DNA of 64,000 nt from contig NZ_JAPKFL010000007.1 of the NCBI RefSeq assembly GCF_026262575.1, positions 154,243 to 218,242 on the forward strand. The letters run 5' to 3'. A program made the position numbers and the translations under genes. Position 1 is the first letter of the stretch; each line of letters begins with the position of its first letter. This document shows positions 7,771 through 16,589 of the stretch, piece after piece. The notes beneath the pieces were generated by a model that was given only the letters and a program-made list of their open reading frames with translations, had not been told where the DNA came from and ran no database searches. Source of the DNA: Streptomyces marinisediminis. GTDB lineage: Bacteria > Actinomycetota > Actinomycetes > Streptomycetales > Streptomycetaceae.

Positions 7771-8214
7771 TTACGCGACGTCGTCCTCCTGGTCGCGGTG
7801 GGCGGCGAGCCGGTTCCTGACCGAACCGGAGACGCGCTCCACGCGCGGCGCGATCTGCTGGGCCATCGCCTCGCGCTGCCGACGCAGCAGCACCATGCTG
7901 AGCGGGGCGGAGACGAGGATGGACAGCGCGAGCAGCCACAGCGGGTTCGACCTGCCCAGGCCCGCGGGGATGACCCCGAACCAGGCCAGCACGGACAGGA
8001 CGACGAAGCAGGCGGCGAACAGGCCCAGCCGCAGCAGCGTGTACCGCAGCGCCGCGTGCCGCGTGCCGGGACCGGCGGCGGTCGGAGCGGCGGGCGTGCC
8101 GGCGGCGGGCGGAGCGGCGGGCGTGCGGGCGGCGGCGTTCTCGCCGGTGCCCTCGGTGGTGCCCTCGGTGGCGCGGGGTCCCCCGGCGGGGCCGGGGCTG
8201 GTGGTGCTGGTCAC
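7771..8214 (-). CDS. DUF4229 family membrane protein
   Basis: A 147-residue protein with an about 50-residue Ala/Pro/Gly-rich N-terminus, two hydrophobic helices (LGLFAACFVVLSVLAWFGVI and PLWLLALSILVSAPLSMVLL) and a charged cytoplasmic tail (RVERVSGSVRNRLAAHRDQE). GTG 8214 is chosen because GGGAG precedes it; upstream codons in this frame run antisense-like through the neighbouring GNAT. DUF4229 proteins are small actinobacterial membrane proteins of unknown role often found near mqnE. Confidence 0.7.
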   Translation of the reverse strand: MTSTTSPGPAGGPRATEGTTEGTGENAAARTPAAPPAAGTPAAPTAAGPGTRHAALRYTLLRLGLFAACFVVLSVLAWFGVIPAGLGRSNPLWLLALSILVSAPLSMVLLRRQREAMAQQIAPRVERVSGSVRNRLAAHRDQEDDVA

Positions 8215-8384
8215 GGCGGTGTCTCCCTTGTCCTGGCGCGACGCGTCTCGGTCCTGGCGCGGGTCGTCTCGAAGCGGCGCGGGCCGGGGCGGGCCCGGCC
8301 GCTCCCGGCCCGTGTCGCGCGGGGCGGGCGGGGGCTCGGAGTGGCGGGGGGCGCGGGGCTCGGGCGCGTGTTCTCGGTCCGTGG

Positions 8385-8909
8385 TCATGTCAGGGGCAGC
8401 CACATCGTGATGTCGTCGCGGTAGTCGTCGGCCCCGGCCCGGATCGCGTCCGGCACGCGGCCGACCTCCTTGTAGCCGCACGCGGCGTAGAAGTGCTCCA
8501 GGCCCATCCCGCCCCGGCACGTCAGCCGGATGCCGCGGATGCCGTCCATGCCCCGGGCGGCGTCCTCGGCGGCGGCCAGCAGGGCCCGTCCGGCTCCCCC
8601 GCGCTGCCGCTCGGGGTGCACCATCACGGTGTAGAGCCACACCCAGTGTCGCATCAGGCGGTGGGTGTTGCGGGTGAGGAACGCCGTGGCCTTCACCTCG
8701 CCGTGCGCGTCGAAACCGGCGAGCAGCCGCGTGCGGCCCTCGGTGAGCGCGGTCAGGTGCCTGAGCAGCTCGGGGCGGACGTCCTCGCGCGTCACCGGCG
8801 GGACGAAGCCGACGGCGCCGCCCGCGTTGACGACGTCGGCCCACAGGCCGCAGATCCCGTCGAGCAGTTCCCGCTCCGGAGGCGGGTCCAGCACGTGCGT
8901 CAGCGCCAC
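8385..8909 (-). CDS. GNAT family N-acetyltransferase
   Basis: A 174-residue acetyltransferase. The acetyl-CoA loop appears as ERQRGGAGRALLAAAE (about residues 119-134), preceded by the beta-strand VWLYTVMVHPE and followed by the HFYAACGYKEVGR strand-helix that ends the GNAT fold. Its substrate is unknown. It ends 8 bp before the start of mqnE in the same direction and may be co-transcribed with mqnE and the DUF4229 gene. Confidence 0.82.
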   Translation of the reverse strand: MALTHVLDPPPERELLDGICGLWADVVNAGGAVGFVPPVTREDVRPELLRHLTALTEGRTRLLAGFDAHGEVKATAFLTRNTHRLMRHWVWLYTVMVHPERQRGGAGRALLAAAEDAARGMDGIRGIRLTCRGGMGLEHFYAACGYKEVGRVPDAIRAGADDYRDDITMWLPLT

Positions 8910-8916
8910 CGGTACC

Positions 8917-10083
8917 TCACACCCGCATCGGCTGCGGCGACTCGCGCCGGTCCGGGTCGGGGCCGGGGTACTCGCGCACCGTCTCGTAGCGGGTGTTGCG
9001 CTCGACGGGGCGGAAACCGGCGTCGCGGATGAGCTCCAGCAGGTCCTCGCGGGTCAGCTTGTCCGGGGTGCCGAAGTTGTCCGCGTCGTGCGTGATCTTG
9101 TACTCGACGACGGAGCCGTCCATGTCGTCGGCGCCGTGCTGGAGCGCGAGCTGCGCCGTCTGCACGCCGTGCATGACCCAGAAGACCTTCACGTGCGGCA
9201 CGTTGTCGAACAGCAGCCGGGAGACGGCGAACGTCTTCAGTGCCTCCGCGCCGGTGGCCATGGTGGTGCGCGCCTGGAGGCGGTTGCGCACCTTGCCGTC
9301 CTTGAGGTCGACGAAGTCGTGCTGGTACCGCAGCGGGATGAAGACCTGGAAGCCGCCCGTCTCGTCCTGGAGCTCGCGCAGCCGCAGCACGTGGTCGACG
9401 CGGTGGCGCGGCTCCTCGATGTGCCCGTACAGCATGGTGCACGGGGTCTTCAGGCCCTTGGCGTGCGCCAGGCGGTGGATGCGCGACCAGTCCTCCCAGT
9501 GGGTCGCGTGGTCCACGATGTGCTGGCGGACCTCCCAGTCGAAGATCTCCGCGCCACCGCCGGTCAGCGACTCCAGGCCCGCGTCGATCAGCTCGTCCAG
9601 GATCTCGCTCGCGTCCAGGCCGGAGATCGTCTCGAAGTGGTGGATCTCGGTGGCGGTGAACGCCTTGAGCGAGACGGACTCCGGCAGCGCCTCCTTCAGC
9701 GCGCGCAGCGAGCGCGGGTAGTAGCGCCAGGGGAGCGTGGGGTGCAGGCCGTTGACGATGTGCAGCTCGGTGAGGTGCTCGCCCTCCATCTCCCCGGCGA
9801 GCTTCACGGCCTCCTCGATGCGCATCGTGTACGCGTCCTTCTCGCCCGGCTTGCGCTGGAAGGAGCAGTAGGCGCACGAGGCGGTGCACACGTTGGTCAT
9901 GTTGAGGTGCCGGTTGACGTTGAAGTAGACCGCGTCACCGTTCTTGCGGGTGCGCACCTCGTGGGCGAGGCCGCCGAGCCAGGCCAGGTCGTCGCAGGCG
10001 TAGAGGGCGAGGCCGTCCTCGCGGGTCAGCCGCTCGCCGGAGCGGACCTTCTCCGCCAGCTCCCGCTTGAGCCCAGCGTCCAT
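8917..10083 (-). CDS. mqnE: aminofutalosine synthase MqnE
   Basis: A 388-residue radical-SAM enzyme of the futalosine menaquinone pathway. It joins an adenosyl radical to 3-[(1-carboxyvinyl)oxy]benzoate to give aminofutalosine. The cluster motif CTASCAYCSF sits at about residues 60-69, with HIVNGLHP, a TGGGAEIFD strand and IPLRYQHD typical of MqnE. ATG 10083 is preceded by GGAGGCGCGAGGT; the longer open frame upstream is low-complexity. UbiX, the prenyltransferase and the decarboxylase of the same pathway are encoded further right, separated by accessory genes. Confidence 0.92.
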   Translation of the reverse strand: MDAGLKRELAEKVRSGERLTREDGLALYACDDLAWLGGLAHEVRTRKNGDAVYFNVNRHLNMTNVCTASCAYCSFQRKPGEKDAYTMRIEEAVKLAGEMEGEHLTELHIVNGLHPTLPWRYYPRSLRALKEALPESVSLKAFTATEIHHFETISGLDASEILDELIDAGLESLTGGGAEIFDWEVRQHIVDHATHWEDWSRIHRLAHAKGLKTPCTMLYGHIEEPRHRVDHVLRLRELQDETGGFQVFIPLRYQHDFVDLKDGKVRNRLQARTTMATGAEALKTFAVSRLLFDNVPHVKVFWVMHGVQTAQLALQHGADDMDGSVVEYKITHDADNFGTPDKLTREDLLELIRDAGFRPVERNTRYETVREYPGPDPDRRESPQPMRV

Positions 10084-10566
10084 ACCTCGCGCCTCCCTGA
10101 GTCCTGGCAGCTCGCTCGCCGCTCGCGCCGCAGACGAGCGTACGCCACCCCTTTCCGGACAAGTCGGGGCGGGGCTGGCCCGGCGGCGCGGGAGACGGAG
10201 CGGGGCCGCCCGGGGCGGACGGGACTCGCCCGGAGTGCGCGGGACCGGCCCCGCGCCCGGACGAAGCGGAGCCCTCCGGGCCGGAGGAAGCGGAGCCCGG
10301 GGGTGGACGGAACCGTCCCCGGCCGGGCGGAGCCCGCCCCGGGGCGGGACGGAACCAAGCCCACGGCCTACGGAACCGGGCCCCGGGGCCCACGGCCGGA
10401 CGGCGTCGGCCGGGCCCCGGTCGCGGGGTCGACGCGGGCCGGGTCCGGCACCCGCGTCGGCCGACGGCAGCCGGCCACCGACGGCGCCGGCCACCGACGA
10501 CGCCGGCCAGACGGCGCCGGTCGCCGACGGCCGTCAGCCGCCACGGCCGTCAGTCGCCGTCGGCCG
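10084..10566. other. GC-rich intergenic region with repeats
   Basis: 483 bp with no convincing gene. It is built of imperfect GGACGGAAC/CCGGACG-like repeats and runs of GCCGGCC and CGGCCGTC. Open frames across it on both strands reflect the lack of A/T, not coding. The mqnE promoter must lie in its left part. Confidence 0.5.
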
Positions 10567-10577
10567 TCAGTCGCCGT
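10544..10577. repeat. 17-bp perfect tandem repeat at the end of the Lrp gene
   Basis: CGGCCGTCAGTCGCCGT occurs twice head to tail. The second copy contains the Lrp stop codon and last codons, so the first is a copy of the gene end plus spacer; less exact copies continue leftward to about 10520. Confidence 0.8.
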
Positions 10578-11034
10578 CGGCCTCGGGGTCCGGCAGTTCG
10601 CCGACGCGGTTCTCCCACTTGGTGGAGAGCACGATCGTGGTCCGGGTGCGCGAGACGCCCTCGGTGCCGGACAGGCGGCGGATCGTGCGCTCCAGCCCGT
10701 CCACGTCGGTGGCGCGGACCTTGAGCATGTAGGAGTCGTCGCCCGCGATGAACCAGCAGTCCTCGATCTCCACCAGCTTGCGCAGCCGCCCGGCCACGTC
10801 CTCGTGGTCGGTGGCGTCGGTGAGCGAGATGCCGATCAGCGCGGTGACGCCCAGGCCCAGGCTCGGGGCGTCGACGGTCGCGCGGTAGCCGGTGATGACC
10901 CCGGCCGCCTCCAGGCGGTTGATCCGGTCGGTGACGCTGGGCCCGGAGAGGCCGACGAGCCGACCCAGCTCCGCGTAGGAGGCCCTGCCGTTCTCCCGCA
11001 GCGCCTGGATGAGCTGTCTGTCCACCGCGTCCAT
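10567..11034 (-). CDS. Lrp/AsnC family transcriptional regulator
   Basis: A 155-residue feast/famine regulator. Residues 1-60 carry the AsnC helix-turn-helix (DRQLIQALRENGRASYAELG, GLSGPSVTDRINRLE). Residues about 65-140 form the RAM ligand-binding domain (IGISLTDATDHEDVAGRL, DSYMLKVRATD, RTRTTIVLSTKWE). ATG 11034 has GGAAGG upstream; GTG 11052 is a possible alternative. It sits between mqnE and ubiX in the same orientation. An amino-acid effector is typical, but the target is not visible. Confidence 0.88.
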   Translation of the reverse strand: MDAVDRQLIQALRENGRASYAELGRLVGLSGPSVTDRINRLEAAGVITGYRATVDAPSLGLGVTALIGISLTDATDHEDVAGRLRKLVEIEDCWFIAGDDSYMLKVRATDVDGLERTIRRLSGTEGVSRTRTTIVLSTKWENRVGELPDPEADGD

Positions 11035-11290
11035 GCGTCCGCTGCCTTCCACTGCGTTGCCCGTGCGTCCTTACGCAATGAGAATCTAAGCCATCGGCGC
11101 CTCAGCGCCTGCGAGGTGTTCCCTCGTGGGCCCCCGCGCACCCCGCGCGGGGACTCCCCGCCAACCCGGCGCGCGGGCCCGGGACGGCGCCGTGCGCGGG
11201 CCCGGGACGCCCCCGTGCACGGGGCGTGCGCCCGGCGTCGCGCGCTGGACGATCACCCCGCGCGCCCCCGCTCGGGCCACCGCCCCGGCG

Positions 11291-11956
11291 TCACCCCTGC
11301 CCCGCGCCCAGCTCCCCCGACCAGCGGCGGTAGAGCGTGTGCGGGACCCCGACGGCGTCGAGCGCGCGACCCGCGACGAAGTCCACGGCGTCCTGGATGT
11401 GCCGCGCCCCGGCGTAGAAGGCGGGCGAGGCGGGAAGCACCACCGCGCCCGCCTCGTCCAGCGTGACCAGGTGCCGCAGCGTCTGCCCGTTCAGCGGCGT
11501 CTCCCGCACGGCCACCACCAGCGGCCGCCGCTCCTTGAGCGTGACGCTGGCCGTGCGCTGGAGCAGGTCCTTGGACAGCCCGAGCGCCACCCCGGCCACG
11601 CACGCCGTGGAGGCGGGGACGATGAGCATGCCGCGCGCCGGGTAGGAGCCGGAGGACGGGCCGGCGGCCAGGTCACCGGCCGACCAGTGGCGCACGTCCG
11701 CCACGCCGACCTCGCCGAACGCCTCGGGCGAGCCGTCGGCGCCCCGGGCCAGCCAGCGGCGCAGGTCGTCGGCCCAGTGGGCGTCGCGGAAGGGGTGCCC
11801 GGTCTCGTCCAGCAGCGTCAACCGCGCGGCCCGGCTGACCACCAGGTCCACGGGTTCGCCGGCCGCGAGCAGGGCCCGCAGCACGGCGGCGGCGTAGGGC
11901 GTCCCGGAGGCTCCGGAGACGCCGACGATCCACGGGCGGCGCTCGACGTCGGTCAC
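11291..11956 (-). CDS. ubiX: UbiX-family flavin prenyltransferase
   Basis: A 221-residue enzyme that makes prenylated FMN, the cofactor of UbiD-type decarboxylases. It begins at GTG 11956; the flavoprotein signature WIVGVSGASGTPYA follows within 20 residues, then VVSRAARLTLLDETG, the MLIVPASTACVAGVALG active-site region, and ERRPLVVAVRETPLN. Its natural partner, the UbiD-type MqnL, is at 21269-22714. In S. coelicolor the equivalent (mqnM) is, from memory, next to mqnP; here about 8.4 kb intervenes. Confidence 0.9.
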   Translation of the reverse strand: MTDVERRPWIVGVSGASGTPYAAAVLRALLAAGEPVDLVVSRAARLTLLDETGHPFRDAHWADDLRRWLARGADGSPEAFGEVGVADVRHWSAGDLAAGPSSGSYPARGMLIVPASTACVAGVALGLSKDLLQRTASVTLKERRPLVVAVRETPLNGQTLRHLVTLDEAGAVVLPASPAFYAGARHIQDAVDFVAGRALDAVGVPHTLYRRWSGELGAGQG

Positions 11957-12115
11957 CCGGTCGAGCCTACGGCCCCGGCGGGCGGGCGCTAGCGTGGCCC
12001 TCGGCGCGCGTCCCGGCGCGCCGAGCCGCGCCGCCGCAGCCGGGGCGCCCGCCGAGCCAGGGAGCACGCCATCGCCACGCGCACCGACACACCGCGCCGC
12101 CCGCGCCGGGCCCCC

Positions 12116-13237
12116 GTGGTGACCGGCGTCGTCGCCGTCGCCGTCTGCGTCGCCCTCCTCGTCGGCGGCGCGGTGGCCTGCCGGGCGACGGAGCAGGTCA
12201 CCACGGCGATGCGCGTCGCCGCCGCCGTCGAGCGCCTCGGCGCGCGCGACGCGGTGTCCGTGACCGCGCGTCTGGACGCCTCGCCGCGGCGGATCGAGCG
12301 CTACCTCGCCCACCGCGCCGGGCCCCGGGCGCAGCCGTGGCGGCTGCGGGAGCAGGCCCGGCTGCTGGCCGACCTGGAGTTCGCCGCCGCCGTGCGGGCC
12401 GACGGGCCCCTGCGCGAGCTGCCGGACTCCGCGCGCCTGGAGACCGCCGCCGCGCTCAACTTCGGCGGCCGGGACGTGCTCGGGGTGAAGTCGGTCGGCG
12501 ACGAGCTGTACGTGCGCGTGGGCCTGGAGGCGCTGGCCACGGAGGTCGGCCACCGCGGGCCGGTGCTGCGGCACGCCCCGGAGCTGGAGGAGCTCACCGA
12601 CGACCTGCCCTCCTCGCTGCACGTGGCGCAGTCGGCGCTGCGCGGCCGGTGGGTGCGGGTCGACCCGGCGGCGTTCGGGGAGTTCGCGGAGGTGCTGGGC
12701 GGCGAGTCCGGCGAACCGGCCGAGCGGCTCACCCGCTCCACCTCCGTGCTGACCACCGCCGACGTGCAGCGGCACCTGGCCGACGCGGTGCGCGCCACGC
12801 TGACCGGGCACGGCTCCGTGCGCGACGGCGGCACCCGGGACGGCGCCGAACGCGTCACCGTCACGCTGCCCGCCCGGGACGCCGCGCTGAGCCTGGCCGC
12901 GGCCCTGCGGCCCATCACCCACCGGCTCGGGGACCCGGACCTGACCCGGCTGGAGCACGCCCCCGACCACCGGGTGGACCTCGACCTCGCCCTCCGCCAC
13001 GGCGCGCTGTCCACCCTCACCGTGGACCTCGCCCGCCTCGACCCGGACGCCCCGGCGGACGCCGGCCCGCTGCCGCTGCGCCTGGAGTTCGCGCCGGGCG
13101 AGGTCACCCGGGTGGCCGCGCCCGGCGGCGCCCGCGAGCTGCACCCGCAGGACCTGCTGGCCGCCCTCACCTACGCCACCCTGCGTGAGCCGGAGCTCTC
13201 CTCCCTGCTGCACACGTTGCGTACGCTGGAGCTGTAG
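12116..13237 (+). CDS. single-pass membrane protein, unknown function
   Basis: A 373-residue protein with an N-terminal membrane anchor (VVTGVVAVAVCVALLVGGAV) and a large, probably extracytoplasmic domain without a family I recognise. The GTG at 12116 lacks a ribosome site and the usual positive residues before the helix. The same frame is open to 12071, where AGGGAG precedes an ATC codon followed by ATRTDTPRRPRRAPV; that would be a natural positively charged N-terminus, so the true start may be ATC 12071 (388 aa). It ends 30 bp before the rhomboid gene. Confidence 0.65.
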   Translation: MVTGVVAVAVCVALLVGGAVACRATEQVTTAMRVAAAVERLGARDAVSVTARLDASPRRIERYLAHRAGPRAQPWRLREQARLLADLEFAAAVRADGPLRELPDSARLETAAALNFGGRDVLGVKSVGDELYVRVGLEALATEVGHRGPVLRHAPELEELTDDLPSSLHVAQSALRGRWVRVDPAAFGEFAEVLGGESGEPAERLTRSTSVLTTADVQRHLADAVRATLTGHGSVRDGGTRDGAERVTVTLPARDAALSLAAALRPITHRLGDPDLTRLEHAPDHRVDLDLALRHGALSTLTVDLARLDPDAPADAGPLPLRLEFAPGEVTRVAAPGGARELHPQDLLAALTYATLREPELSSLLHTLRTLEL

Positions 13238-13266
13238 CAGTCGGCGGTGGTGCACAGGGGGTAGGG

Positions 13267-13902
13267 ATGGCGTACGGACCGAGGGGCACGGGCGCGCCCG
13301 CGTCCCGCCGCTCCCGGGCGGTCACGGCGGCCACGTTCATGCTGTCCTGGGCCGCGCTCCTGTGGCTGCTGGCCGCGTTCGACACCGCGAACGGGATGAT
13401 CGTCGGCGAGTACGGCATCGAGCCGCGCCAACTCGACGAGCTGCTCGACATCTTCCCGGCCGCGTTCCTCCACTTCGGCTGGGACCACGTGGCCGCCAAC
13501 ACCGTGCCCCTGGTGATCTTCGGCTTCCTCGCGGCCGTGCGCGGGCTGGCCCGGTTCATCGGCGTGGTGCTCGTCATCATCGTCGTCAGCGGGCTCGGGG
13601 TGTGGCTCACCGCCCCCGGCGGCACGAACACCGCGGGCGCCTCCGGCGTCGTCTTCGGCCTGTTCGGCTACCTGCTGGTGCGCGGGTTCGTCGAGCGCGA
13701 CGCGCTGGACATCACCGTCGGCGTCACCGTGCTCCTGCTGTACGGCTCGATCCTGTGGGGGGTGCTGCCCACGTCCTCCGGCGTCTCCTGGCAGGGCCAC
13801 CTCTTCGGCCTCGTCGGCGGCGTCCTGGCCGCGTTCTGGCTGCGCCGCACCCCCGCGCGCCGCGCGCCGCGCCAGGGCATCGGCCCCAGCCCCTACAGCT
13901 GA
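13267..13902 (+). CDS. rhomboid family intramembrane serine protease
   Basis: A 211-residue membrane protease with about six helices. The catalytic Ser is in NTAGASGVVFG and the catalytic His in SWQGHLFGLVGG; the oxyanion/L1 region HFGWDHVAAN is also present. The C-terminus is basic (LRRTPARRAPRQG). Rhomboids cut transmembrane substrates; none is evident here. ATG 13267 is preceded by a run of G (CAGGGGGTAGGG). Its last 10 bp overlap the end of the convergent PH-domain gene. Confidence 0.88.
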   Translation: MAYGPRGTGAPASRRSRAVTAATFMLSWAALLWLLAAFDTANGMIVGEYGIEPRQLDELLDIFPAAFLHFGWDHVAANTVPLVIFGFLAAVRGLARFIGVVLVIIVVSGLGVWLTAPGGTNTAGASGVVFGLFGYLLVRGFVERDALDITVGVTVLLLYGSILWGVLPTSSGVSWQGHLFGLVGGVLAAFWLRRTPARRAPRQGIGPSPYS

Positions 13903-15416
13903 CGGACGGCCGCGCGGCCCCGGGGGTCCCGCGCCGGGGGCCGCTCCCCCGGCGCCGCCAGGAACGGGGCGAGGTGGGGCAGGGCGTCGGCGGCGAAGGG
14001 GGCGGCGTCGGCGGCCGCGAGGTCGTGCGCGGTGTAGACGCCGTACCCCGCGGCGGTGCTCACGCTGACCGTGGCCAGGCCCAGCCGCCGCTGGAGGAGC
14101 GACTGCCGGACGCGGACCCCGCTCACGGCGTCCCGGCGCAGCGCGGACGTCGCCCGGCTGACGGCTCCGGAGCGCAGAACCAGGTACCGCCCGCTGACGG
14201 CGTGGCCCAGCGCGCGGTACCCGGCCTCCGCGAGCAGCGCCCCGGGGAGCAGCAGGGCCAGGGCGCCGAGCCACCAGGTGGCGGCGGGCAGCGCGGTGGT
14301 GGCGGCGAGCCAGTACAGGACGAGCGCGCCGGCGGCGGCGACGGCGGCCGCCCAGCACAGGCGGCGGCGCCGCGCGGCCGCGGGGTGCGGCGCCAGGCGT
14401 GCGGCGAGGGGGCTGACCGGCTCGGCCAGCACGGCGTCCGCGACCCGCCGCGCCACCCCGCGCGGGCCGCGCGGCAGGACGGTGGCGGCGACGCTCCAGC
14501 GGGACAGGCCGGTGGTGATGACGGAGGTGTCCGTCACCCCCGCCCACCGCCACAGCAGCGGCTCGGAGAGGGCGACGCCGCGCAGCCGGGCGTCGTCGCG
14601 GGTGATCTCGCGGGTCTTCAGCAGCCCCTGCGTGGTGCGCAGGGCGGTGCCGTTCTCGGTGGGGACGCGTTCGAGCCGGAAGTGGGCGTGCTCGGTGAAG
14701 TAGGCCCCGGCCATGCCGAGGAAGCCGAGCAGCCCCACGGCGGCGAGCACGACGAGGGCGGTGCGCCAGGGGCCGAGCGCGTCCCAGTCGGCGAGGCCGC
14801 CGACCCACCCGCCGGGGTCCGCGCCGAACATCGTCGCCGTCCAGTACGCGCCCCACAGCAGCCCCGCGGCCATGACGTAGGCCCACACGTTCACCATGTT
14901 GTAGAAGACCCACGTCCAGCGGAAGCGCGCCAGCGTGGCGAGGGCGTCGGGGGGCCCGGCCCCGTCCAGCAGGTCGCGGCGGAGCGCGAGGGCGGCGTCC
15001 AGCGAGAGCGCGTCCAGGGTGAGCGCGGACTCCCCGGCGGTGTTCACCTGCCCGGCGCCGATGGTGACGCGACGCAGCCCGGCCAGCCGCCGCAGCAGGC
15101 GCGCGTCGGCGTCGACGCTGCGGATGCGGTCGCGGCGCACCGAGCGGTGGCGGACGACGAACAGCCCGGTGCGCCGCTCGACGTGCTCGGCGGTGACCCG
15201 GTACCGGGTGCGGGACCAGCGCACGAGGTCGGCGACGGCGCTCACCGCGCCGAACGCGGCCACCCCGAGCAGGGGCCACACGGTGTCGGCGTCCACCCCG
15301 ACGACGACCAGCGCGACGAGGGCCGGGAGCTGGGCCAGGACGAGGCGCAGCGCGTCGACCGCCACCATGCGGCGGTCCAGGCGCAGCCAGGGCGCCTCGG
15401 GCGCGGACCCGCTCAC
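13893..15416 (-). CDS. PH-domain (bPH2, YdbT-like) membrane protein
   Basis: A 507-residue protein with three bPH2 repeats alternating with paired membrane helices, as in B. subtilis YdbS/YdbT. Repeat cores: TRYRVTAEHVERRTGLFVV, HFRLERV...TTQGLLKTREI and GRYLVLRSGAVSRATSALRR, each followed by a DAVSGVRVRQSLLQRR-type strand. GTG 15416 overlaps the stop of the upstream PH gene by 4 bp (GTGA), so the two are translationally coupled. Biological role unknown; membrane-stress or export functions have been proposed for the family. Confidence 0.82.
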   Translation of the reverse strand: MSGSAPEAPWLRLDRRMVAVDALRLVLAQLPALVALVVVGVDADTVWPLLGVAAFGAVSAVADLVRWSRTRYRVTAEHVERRTGLFVVRHRSVRRDRIRSVDADARLLRRLAGLRRVTIGAGQVNTAGESALTLDALSLDAALALRRDLLDGAGPPDALATLARFRWTWVFYNMVNVWAYVMAAGLLWGAYWTATMFGADPGGWVGGLADWDALGPWRTALVVLAAVGLLGFLGMAGAYFTEHAHFRLERVPTENGTALRTTQGLLKTREITRDDARLRGVALSEPLLWRWAGVTDTSVITTGLSRWSVAATVLPRGPRGVARRVADAVLAEPVSPLAARLAPHPAAARRRRLCWAAAVAAAGALVLYWLAATTALPAATWWLGALALLLPGALLAEAGYRALGHAVSGRYLVLRSGAVSRATSALRRDAVSGVRVRQSLLQRRLGLATVSVSTAAGYGVYTAHDLAAADAAPFAADALPHLAPFLAAPGERPPARDPRGRAAVRQL

Positions 15417-15922
15417 GTGGCGTCCCCCGGGGTGCGCTGGGTGAGCGTGTTGAGCCGCTCGGCCGCCTCCTCGGCCACCGCCGGGGCGAGCCCGCGGACG
15501 CGGACGGCGCCGCTGGAGGAGGCGGTGGTGACGACGAGGGTGGACAGGCCGAGGAGCCGCTCCACCGGCCCGCGCGTGGTGTCCACGGTCTGGATGCGGG
15601 AGACGGGCGCGACGCGCCACTCCCGCACCACCCAGCCGCCGGCGGCGTAGACCGACGCGTCGGTGACCTCCCAGCGGTGGACGGCGTACCGCACGCCGGG
15701 CATGACCAGGGCGTGCAGCACGCCGAGCCCGGCCACCACGGCCAGCAGCGGTCCGGCCCACGGGCGGGCGTCCGGCCACAGCAGGTGGACGAGGGTGGGC
15801 GGCGCCGCGGCGGCCACCGCGCCGCCCACCGCGCGCACCGCCCACAGGGCGATGGTGCGACGCTCCACGCGGTGACGGGGCGGGCGCAGGCCTATCCCGT
15901 CCGGTACGGCATGAGTCAGCAT
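15413..15922 (-). CDS. PH-domain (bPH2, YdbS-like) membrane protein
   Basis: A 169-residue protein with two membrane helices (about residues 23-42 and 55-75), then one bPH2 domain (YAVHRWEVTDASVYAAGG, VVREWRVAPVSRIQTVDTTRG, LSTLVVTTASSSG). It is the small partner of the downstream three-repeat protein, as in ydbS-ydbT pairs. ATG 15922 lies inside the palindrome 15921-15939 and has no ribosome site, so the message may be leaderless or start at ATG 15952. It is divergent from the TetR gene, the likely repressor of this pair. Confidence 0.75.
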   Translation of the reverse strand: MLTHAVPDGIGLRPPRHRVERRTIALWAVRAVGGAVAAAAPPTLVHLLWPDARPWAGPLLAVVAGLGVLHALVMPGVRYAVHRWEVTDASVYAAGGWVVREWRVAPVSRIQTVDTTRGPVERLLGLSTLVVTTASSSGAVRVRGLAPAVAEEAAERLNTLTQRTPGDAT

Positions 15923-15939
15923 GGGACACAGTGTCCCAT
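15921..15939. promoter_or_regulatory. TetR-type operator between divergent TetR and PH-domain genes
   Basis: ATGGGACACAGTGTCCCAT is a perfect 19-bp palindrome (9-bp arms, one central base). It overlaps the start of the PH-domain gene and lies 69 bp before the TetR start. The GGGACAC/GTGTCCC core is typical of TetR sites; binding by the adjacent regulator is inferred. Confidence 0.7.
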
Positions 15940-16007
15940 AGCAGAACAGCATGCGCCACGGTCGTACGCCGCACTCCCGTGATGGCACAGCGGTCTATCC
16001 TCGTCCC

Positions 16008-16589
16008 ATGCCCCGACCCGCGTCCCCGCCCCCCGGAACCACGGCACGGACGCGGCGGGCCATCCTGGACGCGGCCCTCGCCGTGCTCACCGAGGACCGC
16101 ACCGCCTCGCTCAGCGAGATCGCCAGGGCCGCGGAGGTCGGCCGCAGCACCCTGCACCGCTACTTCCCCGACCGGGCGGCCCTGGTCTCCGCGCTGTTCG
16201 AGGACGCCAGCCAGGCCACCGCCCGCACGATCGAGGAGGCGGCACTCGACCGGGGCACCCCCGCCGAGGCGCTCCGCCGCCTCGTGCCGGCCCTGTTCGA
16301 GCTGGGCCCCCGGGTGAACTTCCTGTTCAACGAGACGCAGGTCACCGACGCCACCTGGGACACCGAGGCCTGGGAGAAGGCGCACTGGCCGGTCGGCGCC
16401 CTCTACGAACGCGGGCGCGCGCAGGGCTACTTCGACACCGGAATCGACGTCGACTGGTTCATCCGCTGCCTGTGGTACCTGACGTCGGCGGGCTGGGAGG
16501 CGATGGGCGAGGGCGTCCTGGCCAAGCACGAGGCCGTCGCCCGCGTCACCCGCACCCTGGAGCGCGGCGTCCTCCTGCGCGGGGAGTGA
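16008..16589 (+). CDS. TetR/AcrR family transcriptional regulator
   Basis: A 193-residue repressor. The N-terminal helix-turn-helix spans about residues 11-56 (TRRAILDAALAVL, LSEIARAAEVGRSTLHRYF). The C-terminal ligand domain includes a WYLTSAGWEAMGEG helix. ATG 16008 stands 6 nt after TATCCT (15996-16001), an arrangement for a leaderless transcript. The palindrome 15921-15939 in the divergent promoter region is the probable operator, giving autoregulation and control of the two PH-domain genes. Confidence 0.87.
   Translation: MPRPASPPPGTTARTRRAILDAALAVLTEDRTASLSEIARAAEVGRSTLHRYFPDRAALVSALFEDASQATARTIEEAALDRGTPAEALRRLVPALFELGPRVNFLFNETQVTDATWDTEAWEKAHWPVGALYERGRAQGYFDTGIDVDWFIRCLWYLTSAGWEAMGEGVLAKHEAVARVTRTLERGVLLRGE

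Noticed and set aside
10026..10732. Several open frames in the mqnE-lrp gap
   Set aside because: The translations are Arg/Gly/Pro repeats, no ribosome sites, and the frames arise from repeat DNA lacking A/T.
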